This document shows, in pieces, positions 8,676 through 17,700 of a DNA stretch of 64,000 nucleotides. The first letter of the stretch is position 1; every line of letters starts with the position of its first letter. The stretch comes from Peptoniphilus lacydonensis (lineage in GTDB: Bacteria > Bacillota > Clostridia > Tissierellales > Peptoniphilaceae): positions 310,001 through 374,000 of the forward strand of contig NZ_FNWF01000003.1 in assembly GCF_900106515.1 (NCBI RefSeq), read 5' to 3'. The notes below the pieces were generated by a model. It was not told the DNA's origin. It made no database searches and saw only the letters and a list, made by a program, of their open reading frames with translations. The position numbers were made by a program, and so were the translations under genes.

Positions 8676-10715
8676 ATGGCAAAGATACAATCGATTGAAC
8701 CTAATATTGCTGACTTAGTAAATGGTTGGCTAAGAGATTATGGATTAGATTATAAACTAGAGCAAGAAAGTTTAAATGACGAAATAGACAAGGCATTAAA
8801 TGAATATGCTTCTAAAAGTGGTGGAGCTGGTGGAAATAGACCCGATGCTAAATTATTATTACAAGATGAAGCCTTAAACTATTACCCTATTTTAATTGAA
8901 TATAAGGGATATAAGGACAAATTAGTTAAACTAAATAAAGATGGAAATGTAGATAACATAACTACTAAAAATACACCAAACTATAAAAATATTAATTCAT
9001 ATGCAGTTAATGGAGCTATTCATTATGCGAACGCAATTCTACACTACACTTCATATACTAACATAATTGCTATTGGTGTTACTGGTTTTAAGAAAATAGA
9101 TGGATCAATAGAACATTCTATAGGGGTATATTATGTATCCAAAGATAATTTGGGTATAGGTCAAAAAGTTGATGATTACACAGATTTATCTTTCCTTTAT
9201 AAAGATAACTTTAACGATTTTATAAAAAAAATTAATGAACTTTCTTTATCTAATGATGAGTTAGATAAATTAAGAGAAAAAAGAGAAAAAGAAATTGAGA
9301 CTTCTCTTACAAAGCTTAACACTGATATCTATAAAGAAGAAAAAGGATTAAGTGAAAATGATAGAGTTTACTTAGTTTCTGCATCTATTATGGCAACTTT
9401 AGGCATACCTGGAAAAGTTAGGCCGCTGGAAAAATCAGATCTTCAATCTTCTACTGAAGATGGTAATACAGATGGTGAAATTATTGTAAGAAAAATAGAG
9501 GCCTTCCTTAAAAATAAAAATTTACCAGAGAAAAAACAAAATCTCATTGTAAGAACCCTAAAAAATACCTTGTTATCAGAAAATATAAATAAACCCTATA
9601 ATGGAGAAAGTCAATTAAAGAGAATTTTTTGTAAAATTGTAGATGACTTAGGAATTTATTATAAAATTGGGTTAACGACTGATTTTACGGGAAAGTTATT
9701 CAATGAAATGTATTCTTGGCTTGGTTTTAGCCAAGATAAGTTAAATGACGTTGTTCTTACTCCGGCATATGTTGCACATCTACTTGTTAAACTTGCGAGA
9801 GTTGATAAAGATTCTTATGTGTGGGATTTTGCAACAGGGTCAGCAGGTCTATTAGTTGCGGCAATGAATGAAATGATGATTGATGCTAAAGAGAAAATCA
9901 AATCACCGTTGGAATTAGAGAAAAAAATCGCTAAGATTAAAGCAGAACAATTATTAGGAATAGAGCTCTTACCTAATATTTATATGCTAGCAATACTGAA
10001 TATGATTCTTATGGGCGATGGTTCATCTAATATTATAAATCAAGATTCTCTTATAGATTTTGATGGTAGATATGGTTTTGACAAGACTGATGAAGAATTC
10101 CCTGCTACAGCTTTTGTTTTAAATCCACCATATTCAGCTGATGGTTGTGGAATGATTTTTGTAGAAAAAGCCTTGTCTATGATGAATAAGGGTTATGCTG
10201 CGATTATTATTCAGAATTCAGCAGGTAGTGGAAAGGCAAAAGAATATAATAAAAAAATATTGGAAAATAATACGCTACTAGCAAGTATAAGGATGCCAAT
10301 AGATTTGTTCATAGGTAAATCAAGTGTTCAAACTAATATATATGTATTTAGAGTTGGAGAAGCTCATCAAAAAGATGAAATTGTTAAATTTATAGATTTT
10401 GCTAATGATGGTTATACAAGAAGTGATAGAAAAAAATCATCAAACAATTTAAAAGATACAGACAGAGCAAAAGAAAGATATCAAGAAGTCGTAGATCTTG
10501 TGAGATTTGGTAAGAGTAAATTAAATATATTTACTGAAAAAGAATACTACGAAGGAAACATTGACCCAGAAAATGGATCGGATTGGAATCAGTCAGCACC
10601 TATTGATAAAAGACCGACCCTTAATGATTTCAAAAGAACAGTAGCAGACTTTTTAGCTTGGGAAGTATCAGCTATTATGAAAAATGAAAGTGAGGACAAG
10701 TATTTAAAAAAATAG
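8676..10715 (+). CDS. BcgI-like restriction-modification subunit (nuclease plus N6-adenine methyltransferase)
   Basis: 679-residue protein. The N-terminal domain carries a PD-(D/E)XK nuclease signature: P56-D57 in NRPDAKL and E75-Y76-K77 in ILIEYKG. The C-terminal half is a gamma-type N6-adenine DNA methyltransferase with SAM motif I DFATGSAG (about residues 384-391) and catalytic NPPY (483-486). Fused nuclease-methylase chains of this size paired with a separate specificity subunit are typical of type IIB/IIG BcgI-like enzymes, which cut and methylate as one complex. The start follows GAGGT. The gene ends TTA AAA AAA TAG, inside a likely -1 frameshift site that joins it to the specificity frame. 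Codon use is as AT-rich as the neighbours. Confidence 0.88.
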   Translation: MAKIQSIEPNIADLVNGWLRDYGLDYKLEQESLNDEIDKALNEYASKSGGAGGNRPDAKLLLQDEALNYYPILIEYKGYKDKLVKLNKDGNVDNITTKNTPNYKNINSYAVNGAIHYANAILHYTSYTNIIAIGVTGFKKIDGSIEHSIGVYYVSKDNLGIGQKVDDYTDLSFLYKDNFNDFIKKINELSLSNDELDKLREKREKEIETSLTKLNTDIYKEEKGLSENDRVYLVSASIMATLGIPGKVRPLEKSDLQSSTEDGNTDGEIIVRKIEAFLKNKNLPEKKQNLIVRTLKNTLLSENINKPYNGESQLKRIFCKIVDDLGIYYKIGLTTDFTGKLFNEMYSWLGFSQDKLNDVVLTPAYVAHLLVKLARVDKDSYVWDFATGSAGLLVAAMNEMMIDAKEKIKSPLELEKKIAKIKAEQLLGIELLPNIYMLAILNMILMGDGSSNIINQDSLIDFDGRYGFDKTDEEFPATAFVLNPPYSADGCGMIFVEKALSMMNKGYAAIIIQNSAGSGKAKEYNKKILENNTLLASIRMPIDLFIGKSSVQTNIYVFRVGEAHQKDEIVKFIDFANDGYTRSDRKKSSNNLKDTDRAKERYQEVVDLVRFGKSKLNIFTEKEYYEGNIDPENGSDWNQSAPIDKRPTLNDFKRTVADFLAWEVSAIMKNESEDKYLKK

Positions 10716-10755
10716 ATGCCCTACTCAATGAAAAACTCCAAAATATTGAGTGGGG
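10689..10755 (+). promoter_or_regulatory. Candidate programmed -1 frameshift signal joining RM and specificity frames
   Basis: Three elements stand in dnaX-like order. GTGAGGA, an SD-like stretch, lies at about 10689-10696. The slippery heptamer A_AAA_AAA is at 10706-10712 in the zero frame, directly before the TAG stop (10713-10715). A stem of 11 pairs, CCCTACTCAAT (10719-10729) with ATTGAGTGGGG (10745-10755, one G-U pair), begins 6 bases after the heptamer. Slipping -1 enters the specificity frame (ATA GAT GCC) without a stop. Phase variation by A-tract length change is an alternative. Confidence 0.7.
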
Positions 10756-11857
10756 CGAATATAGGATTGGAGATTTGTTTGATGGTGAATCTGGAGACTT
10801 CGATATACAAAAAGATCATATTAACGACTTGGGAGAGTATGTAATAACTGCTGGTTTAACTAATAATGGAGTATTAGGGAAATCTGACGTTAATGCAAAA
10901 ATTATTGATAGAAATACTATTACAGTTGATATGTTTGGTTATTCTTTCTTTAGACAGTTTAAATATAAAATTGTAACGCACGCTCGAGTATTTGCACTCA
11001 TCCCTAAGTTTGAAATTAGTAGGAATATAGGGGTTTCAATCACAAGTGCTCTTAGTTATTTACCTAGTTTATTTGGTTATCAAAATATGTGTTCTTGGAA
11101 CAAAATAAAAGATTTGAAAATAAAACTCCCAAGCAAAAACGGGAAAATAGATTATGATTTTATGGAATCTTTTGTCGCCAAGCTAGAAGCTCAGCGTGTC
11201 GCCGAGCTAGAATCTTATCTAAATGTTACAGGATTAAAAGATTATAAACTAAATGATGAAGAAATAAATGCAATTTATAATTTAGAGAAAGTTGAGTGGC
11301 ATGAATTTAAAATGGGAGATTTATTTGAAAGAATAAAAACAAAAAAATTACCATATAAAGCAAAAGAACTTCCTAAAGAGCCTAAAGATAATTATATACT
11401 TCCTCTTTTGACTTCAAGTTTTATGAACCAAGGTCTAAATTATTATGCACCTGAAACAAATGCTACTGTGCTAAAAAATGTAATTTCTATACCTTCTAAT
11501 AGCGATGTATATAGGTCATATTACCAATCAAGGGAGTTTTCTGTACTATCAGATGCTTACGCTATTGAATGGAAAAATAAAGAAATAGAATTAAGCCCTA
11601 ATGGTTATTTATTTGCAGTATCTTGCATTAATAAAGTTACTGACCTACCAATATATTCATATAAAAACAAATTAGGTGGATGGAATGTAGTTAAGAATAA
11701 ATATGTTAAACTTCCTGTAGACTCAAATGGAGAAATTGATTTTAACTATATGGAAAATTTAACACAAGCCATTAAAAAGTTGGTAATAAAAGATGTTGTA
11801 ATTTATTCGGATAAAAAATCTAAAGTTATAAAAGATGTAATAAGATATACGGAATAA
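10712..11857 (+). CDS. BcgI/HsdS-like DNA specificity subunit, read by -1 frameshift
   Basis: Specificity protein with two target-recognition halves. Each half opens with the same motif, IEWGEYRIGDLFD near 10745 and VEWHEFKMGDLFE near 11296. They are separated by a helical spacer (VAKLEAQRVAELESYLNVTG). The first motif lies before any ATG or GTG in this frame: only a TTG at 10775 is available, and it would delete most of the motif. Read through from the RM gene by a -1 slip, the product is a 1060-residue RM-S fusion. The ATG at 10716 is in another frame and closes quickly. The alternative is a non-canonical start (ATT/ATA). The subunit would choose the DNA sequence that the RM part methylates and cuts. 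Confidence 0.8.
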   Translation: MDALLNEKLQNIEWGEYRIGDLFDGESGDFDIQKDHINDLGEYVITAGLTNNGVLGKSDVNAKIIDRNTITVDMFGYSFFRQFKYKIVTHARVFALIPKFEISRNIGVSITSALSYLPSLFGYQNMCSWNKIKDLKIKLPSKNGKIDYDFMESFVAKLEAQRVAELESYLNVTGLKDYKLNDEEINAIYNLEKVEWHEFKMGDLFERIKTKKLPYKAKELPKEPKDNYILPLLTSSFMNQGLNYYAPETNATVLKNVISIPSNSDVYRSYYQSREFSVLSDAYAIEWKNKEIELSPNGYLFAVSCINKVTDLPIYSYKNKLGGWNVVKNKYVKLPVDSNGEIDFNYMENLTQAIKKLVIKDVVIYSDKKSKVIKDVIRYTE

Positions 11858-11891
11858 TATATTAGAGAGATATTATAAAGGGAGTTAGTTT

Positions 11892-13919
11892 ATGAAAGCT
11901 GTAGACTTGCATATTCATACTGTTAAATCAATTAGTGATAGTCAATTTACATTTTCGATGGAATCTTTAATTAGATATGTCGATTCAATGAAATTAGATA
12001 TAATCGGAATTACAAATCATAATTTATTTGATATTGAGCAATTCAAAGAAATTTGTAATGAATTAGATATTAAAGTTCTTCCAGGAATAGAGATTAATTT
12101 TGAAGGTGGACATTTACTACTATTAAGTGAGGATGAAGAATTAGAAGATTTTTCAAGAAAATGTAAAAAGGTTGAAAAAAGAATTGAAAGTTCAAGCGAT
12201 TATATTTATAAGGATGAATTAGTGGAAATATTTGGAGATTTAGAAAAATACTTATTGATTCCGCATAATCCTAAAAAGCCAAAAGTACCTATTCAAATTA
12301 TCAAAGAAATGGATAAATATATAGATGCAATAGAAGTATCTAGTATAAAAGATTTTTTAAGGGAATATAAGACCAATGATAATTTTGTCCCAGTTTGGTT
12401 TAGTGATATTAGAATTAGCACTGATCTGGATATAAAAAAGAGAGGAAGAATTTATTTAGATATAGATAATGATTCTCTTAACTCAATCAAATTAGCTTTT
12501 TCAGATAGAAATAAAGTTAAGTTAACTATTGATGAGTCTAATTCTCTATTTCCGATAAATAATGAATCCTTTCAAGTTTCAACAGGTTTAAATGTATTGT
12601 TAGGGGCTAGATCAAGTGGAAAATCTTATTTTTTAAATAAAGTTGAAAGCAGTAATGAAAATGTAAAGTATATTAGACAATTTTCTTTATTAGATAAACA
12701 AAATTTGGATAATAAAGAATTCGATGTTCGCTTAAGCAATGAAAATAGCATTCAAGGAGAAAATAGGTTTTTAGATTTTAAAAACTTAATCGAAGAAATA
12801 TCGAATATTGATTTTAAAAAAATAAAGAAGAATATAGATGAGTATGTAGAGTCTTTATTGAAATTTGCAAATGAAGAAGAAAGAAGAGATGTTTTTTCAA
12901 AATCAAAACTCTATACACAGAATTTATATTCCAGAAAAGAAATTAAATCACTAGATAAATTGATTAATAGCGTTGAAAATTTAATTATAAATATAGAGTA
13001 CAAAGATATAATCGAAAGTCACCTAAATATAATTGATCTTAAAAACCTAGTAATAGAGCTATCTAAATTAGCAAAAAGCATATGTAGAGAAAATATAATA
13101 AGACAAAAAGCAAACGAAATAATTGAAGATGTTAAGCCGAAGTTAGAAGTTAAAACCATATCTAATAGAATCGTAGATGTAGGTTTAAAAGAGTATTTAA
13201 TTTCACAAAGCAAAATAGAAAAATTTAATGATATTTGTGAATTGGTAAAGAAAGAACGAACAATTGAATTAGATAAAATTGGGAAGTTTACATTAATAAT
13301 GAAAACAGGATATTATAAAAATGTTAGCGAAATAAAAGAACATGCAAAAACTAGTGTTGCTTTAGCTGATATATTTAAGTCTTCATATAAAGATGGTTAC
13401 AAGTATCTACAAAATTTAAGTGAAGCAAATATTCCAAAAGTTGATTATTGGAAATATTATGTTAATGTAAAGTTTGATATAGTTAATGAATTTAAATTAT
13501 CAGCATCAGGTGGAGAAAGAACAGAATATAATTTACTTAATGAAATAAAATCAGCTAACGATTATGATATTCTTCTTATTGATGAGCCAGAATCTTCTTT
13601 TGATAATATCTTCTTAAATTTAGAAGTTAATAATATGGTAAAAGATATTTCGAAAAAAATGCCGGTTATTTTAGCTACTCATAATAATACAACAGGGTTG
13701 TCAATAAAGCCAGATTATATATTGTATACTAAGAGAGAATCGACTAATGAAGATATCAAGTTCAAAATATATAGTGGTAACATAGCTTCAAAAACTTTAA
13801 CATGTTTTGATAATGATGATGATACTATTGAAACTTATAAAATCTTAATGGATTCACTAGAAGCAGGTGAAGAGGCATATAAGGAAAGAGAGAGCACATA
13901 TGAATTACACAAAAATTGA
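11892..13919 (+). CDS. PHP-domain SMC-like ATPase (TrlF / Ppl-like defence protein)
   Basis: 675-residue protein. The N-terminal PHP phosphoesterase domain has HIHT (H7, H9), TNHN (H43), PGIEI (E67) and later IPHNP and FSDIR motifs. The ABC/SMC-type ATPase that follows has Walker A GARSSGKS (238-245), a central helical region (about 280-500), signature SGGE (539-542) and Walker B LLIDEPES (D564, E565). The PHP motif reads TNHN where TDHN is usual. This architecture matches TrlF-family ATPases and the single-gene Ppl antiphage system; the PHP part probably acts as a nuclease or phosphatase gated by the ATPase. It starts 35 bases after the specificity gene and overlaps the next gene by 20 bases. 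Confidence 0.82.
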   Translation: MKAVDLHIHTVKSISDSQFTFSMESLIRYVDSMKLDIIGITNHNLFDIEQFKEICNELDIKVLPGIEINFEGGHLLLLSEDEELEDFSRKCKKVEKRIESSSDYIYKDELVEIFGDLEKYLLIPHNPKKPKVPIQIIKEMDKYIDAIEVSSIKDFLREYKTNDNFVPVWFSDIRISTDLDIKKRGRIYLDIDNDSLNSIKLAFSDRNKVKLTIDESNSLFPINNESFQVSTGLNVLLGARSSGKSYFLNKVESSNENVKYIRQFSLLDKQNLDNKEFDVRLSNENSIQGENRFLDFKNLIEEISNIDFKKIKKNIDEYVESLLKFANEEERRDVFSKSKLYTQNLYSRKEIKSLDKLINSVENLIINIEYKDIIESHLNIIDLKNLVIELSKLAKSICRENIIRQKANEIIEDVKPKLEVKTISNRIVDVGLKEYLISQSKIEKFNDICELVKKERTIELDKIGKFTLIMKTGYYKNVSEIKEHAKTSVALADIFKSSYKDGYKYLQNLSEANIPKVDYWKYYVNVKFDIVNEFKLSASGGERTEYNLLNEIKSANDYDILLIDEPESSFDNIFLNLEVNNMVKDISKKMPVILATHNNTTGLSIKPDYILYTKRESTNEDIKFKIYSGNIASKTLTCFDNDDDTIETYKILMDSLEAGEEAYKERESTYELHKN

Positions 13920-14196
13920 AAATAGCAATGTATACTTTAGATTGAGCAGTTCAGATAACTGGAAATTAATTTCGGACATAACAGGTGATGATTTAATAAA
14001 ACTTATAGAAAAATGTATAGATGAGGATGATTTTGAGTTAGAAGAGTTTGATGATACGCTTATTAAAAATGAAGCTCACAAGATAATTTATAAAAGCATT
14101 TATCAGAAGATAAATGATATATATCGAGAAAGAGATAATATAATTGATGAAAATACTCAAAGATACAACGATATAATAGAAAAATACAGTAAATAA
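13900..14196 (+). CDS. Small acidic protein coupled to the PHP-ATPase
   Basis: 98-residue protein beginning MNYTKIEN. The ATG at 13900 is chosen over an upstream in-frame start because AAGGAAAGAGAG lies just before it. It overlaps the 3' end of the PHP-ATPase by 20 bases, so the two are translationally coupled. It is rich in Asp/Glu (ELEEFDDTL) with a helical C-terminal third (KINDIYRERDNIIDENTQRY). No family is recognised. It could be an accessory, inhibitor or immunity partner of the ATPase. Confidence 0.7.
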   Translation: MNYTKIENSNVYFRLSSSDNWKLISDITGDDLIKLIEKCIDEDDFELEEFDDTLIKNEAHKIIYKSIYQKINDIYRERDNIIDENTQRYNDIIEKYSK

Positions 14197-14214
14197 GATA
14201 AGTATTATTAGAAG

Positions 14215-14361
14215 TTCTCCGGTACTGGGACTGGGACGGGACTAAAAATCTGAAAACGTCCTATAATTAGGTGGAATTAGTGGTACTCTAAAAAATAGAA
14301 TCTCGTATTTTGAATGGTTTGGTATATATCGTACGTTTGAAAAAGAAGAATGGGAATAAAA
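14215..14361. repeat. Right-end repeat of element B with attachment core (copy 2)
   Basis: Same 147-base unit as 8141-8287, with about nine substitutions, starting 18 bases after the last gene of element B and ending with the guaA-like core (14348-14361). The core continues into the 14348-14416 block that mirrors 202-270, which makes this the right boundary of the whole island. Confidence 0.85.
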
Positions 14362-14416
14362 GAAAATGTAGTAAAATTAGCTTGATTAAGCCAATCTAAA
14401 ATCTAAGTGTAACAAT
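14348..14416. repeat. Right boundary repeat of the guaA island
   Basis: Colinear match to 202-270: 16 identical bases at the core, 15 diverged, then AGCTT and 30 identical bases (14387-14416). It marks the outer edge of the island. Beyond it lies an IS remnant and then the S8 protease gene. Confidence 0.75.
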
Positions 14417-14741
14417 AATCAAAGCACCTTTTAAATTGAGAAACTGTGAATAGCTTGTATATGAACAATCCTCTTGATAATATAGATTCTATAATAAATA
14501 GTGTCGGTGGGGAATCATTAGCACTATTTTTGTATGGATATGTATAAAAACCAACTTTCCCATCATCAAAGCAAGTTTTTATGTTAAAGTTTAAACTTAA
14601 TTACAAAGTTAAACGATTTAAGGTAAGCTTATTTTGATAAATTAATGGATTGTTCATACCTTAATTTTATCGAAACAAAAAAAACGGCTTTCGCCATATT
14701 CGAGCCGTTTTTTTGTTTTATTCTATTTTGCAACAGTACCG
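14403..14741 (-). pseudogene. Remnant of an IS1182-like left end and transposase start
   Basis: Read on the minus strand, the order is IS-like end (ggtactgttgcaaaat, 14725-14740), a hairpin with T-tract (14677-14714), then an ATG at 14655-14657 opening MNNPLIYQNKLTLNRLTL. A stop follows at 14601-14603, and then the in-frame block LSLNFNIK. These resemble the start of IS1182 transposases (compare IQLRLNFNTEIYI in the intact copy at 372-1877). The sequence loses similarity after about 14570. It is a decayed insertion sequence abutting the island edge. Confidence 0.6.
14677..14714 (-). terminator. Bidirectional hairpin within the IS remnant
   Basis: AACGGCT and AGCCGTT pair across a 13-base loop, with A-runs on the left and T-runs on the right, so it terminates in both directions. 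It lies 46 bases after the stop of the S8 protease gene and probably ends that transcript too, although it originated as the IS read-through barrier. Confidence 0.75.
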
Positions 14742-14759
14742 TAATTTTTATAATTTACT

Positions 14760-17700
14760 TTACTTCATACTATATACAACTTGTGAAATTTGTGCTCTTG
14801 TTAATTTCTCTTTTGGATTAAAGTTTCCATCATCCATTCCCTTTATCAAACCAAGTCTAACCATTTCTTTTACAGAGTCTTTTGCCCAATCTGAAATGTC
14901 TTTTTCATCTTTAAAGGAAATATTAATATTTTCTTCTTTGTTATTTAATTTATTAACCTTGTTAAATCTTGATAAAAAGGCACACATTTCTTCTCTAGTA
15001 AGTTCTTTGTCTGGTTTAAAGGTATTGTCGCCAAATCCACTTGCTATTTTATTCTTATAAGCCCAATCTATATAAGCTGCATAATATTTATTTTCATCTA
15101 CATCACTAAATACTTTGTCTTTGTATTTATTTGTGTCTACATTTGCAACTCTTCCAAGTATCGTTACAAATTCTGCCCTAGTTAGATTTCTATCTGGCAT
15201 AAAATTATTTAATTCTGCAATATTCTTGAAATAATCTTTATTTACTACATAATTAATAGCATCCTTTGCCCAGTGATTTTCTATATTACTTGAATTTGTA
15301 TCATAAGATGAGAATAAACTTTTAGATTTATCATTTTTGTAAGTCCTTGTATCAACTTTTGTGCTTTTCTTGTGACTTCTACCTGTTTCTTTATTATTCT
15401 TTTCATCTTTATTTTTCTTATCAAAAGAATTTTCTTTGGTATCATTAGTATCACTTTCTGTTGACTTTTTATTGTCTAAAGGATTTTCGTCATTTGCTAG
15501 TTTTTTATTATCCTTTGGTTTTTCTTCATCTGATGGCCTTTTATTATCTCTTGGATTTTCTTCATTAGATGAATTTTGATCATCTTTTTCTTTTTTGCCA
15601 CTTACGTCTTTCCAAAGAGCTGTTACAGTTATATCTGAATCAACTTTTATTTTATCTCCTGCATTCTTCTTATCTCTATCGCCTGAAACTATCCAAGCAT
15701 CAAATATTTTATTCTCTGGTGCATCAAAAGTATTTCGTGGCAATTCTATTTCTTCATTTTCATCTGCAACAATATCTGGGATTTTTCCACTTCCTCCATT
15801 TGATTCAAATTTTATAGTATATTTGTTCTGACTAATTTCTTCAAAAACTGGGTCAATTTCAATATCTTCTTGTGCTATAAAAACATGACCTGGCTTTTGT
15901 GTAACTCCTCTTACATTCCATCCTGTGAATTTTTTATGACTATCATTTTGTCCAGTAAATTCTGGAAGTACAAAATCCTCTCCCTGTTTTACAAGTTCTT
16001 CTTTTCCATTTACTTTTATTTTTACATTTTTATTTTCTACTTCTGAAATTTCATCTGTATCTAAATCTATGTTATAAATTTTTACACTTGTATTTCTTGC
16101 ATAGTCAGAAGCACTTACTTTTATTTCAACTTTTCCATCTCTTGCATAATTTTCAAGACTTCTATTAAAATCAAATTCTTTACCATTTACATAAATTTTA
16201 CTTTTTTCTATGCGACCTAGTTTATCTTCATCTCTTTTATCAGAAATATTCAAATAAATTTTTCCTTCTTTATAATTTAATAGAAAGTCATTTTCACCAA
16301 TCGCATCTTTAGACAACTTAATTTCTGGTTTTACACTGTCCATATAAATTCTATATTGTGAAAGAATTCCATTTTGTGGACTATTTAGCTTATAGTCTTT
16401 TGCAGACCAATCCATTACATCATTATCTCTTACATCTAATTTAACTTCAAAATCCTTTGAGTTATCAGATTTTAAATCTCCATAAATTAAATATTGGTCA
16501 ACCATTGATTCATTTATTCTAAGGTGCCAATTAAATCCACCCTTATCGCCAATCCTTCCTCTCAAAACATATGGACTTTTTCTAACATAAAGCTCACCAT
16601 TTTCTCCATCACTGTAAGGATTAAATGTATCTGGATCCATATCTAATTTAACTCCATCTCTATCGATGTAAAGACACTTGCCCATTTCCTCAACTAAATT
16701 TTCTTCTTTAAATTCTTCACTTCCATCTAATTTATAAATTTCATATCTAATTACATTAAAACCATCTAGACCTTTTATATTTGCATAAACAATTTTTGTG
16801 TCTTCGTCATTATTTTTAAAATCTTCAGTGTAATTGGAATCTAAACCAGTCTTGCCAGGATTTCTAGAAATAACTCTAACTCCATAGCCCTTTTCTATTC
16901 TAAGTTCGTCCTTTACTCTGTAAAAAATATTTCCATTCTCATCCCTTTCTTCTTTTAATTCTCCACCAAGTTCTGCTTCGCCAAGTTCAATAATACTTTT
17001 TTGTGAAGTTAAAAGTTTAGGCTTTTGCTTTTTTTCTACACTTTCATTTATTTCTTTTGGCATTCTTAAAAAAATACTCTTGCTTGTTTTGCCACTGTCT
17101 ACTACAAATAATTCGATATCTCCTTTGTAGTCAATTCCTTTATTATTGTCTACATCATCCTTATTTCCCCACAAGTTAAATTTAAAACTGTGATTTTCTT
17201 CATCATAAGAATAAGGAACTTTTTTCAATTCTTCTCTTTTATTTGTCTTTGACATTCTAGTAGATCTAAAGTAAATTTTTGCATCAGGAGATACATTTCT
17301 AACTTCTCCTTCTACATCAAAGCCACCTTTTGAATCTGGGACAATCTTTCCAATATATCCCATGCTCTCTAATGAACTTACATCACTATCTTCAAATTCC
17401 ATTAAAGATCCATCAGAATATTTAGAAGGAATTCCATATTCATCTACTGATTTAATATCTCCATAGTCATAATCTGTGCTTTCTTCTCCTGTAAATTCAT
17501 TTGTAACTTTTATTTCCCTTGGTTTTATAATTCTTTTTGTATCTTCTTCAGAAAGTTCTTTTATATAAGAACTATCTTTATTTACACTTATTTCAGGATT
17601 TCCATAATTATTGTGAGTTTTGTCTTCTTTATTATTTTCAGAGCTATCTTTTTTATCTTCTTCTTTTATTTCTACATTTTTAAGTTTAGATGCATCAATT

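Noticed and set aside
10716-10845. ATG at 10716 as the start of the specificity gene
   Set aside because: It is in a different frame from the specificity protein and meets a stop after about 43 codons.
14461-14657. Inverted repeat of ATGAACAATCC (14461-14471 and 14647-14657) suggesting two facing transposase starts
   Set aside because: Only the minus-strand copy has the IS end and hairpin upstream. The plus-strand frame stops after 28 codons and is not clearly transposase-like.
14713-15060. Plus-strand open frame antisense to the protease 3' end
   Set aside because: It is a shadow of the SLH-coding region; composition follows the opposite strand and there is no start signal.
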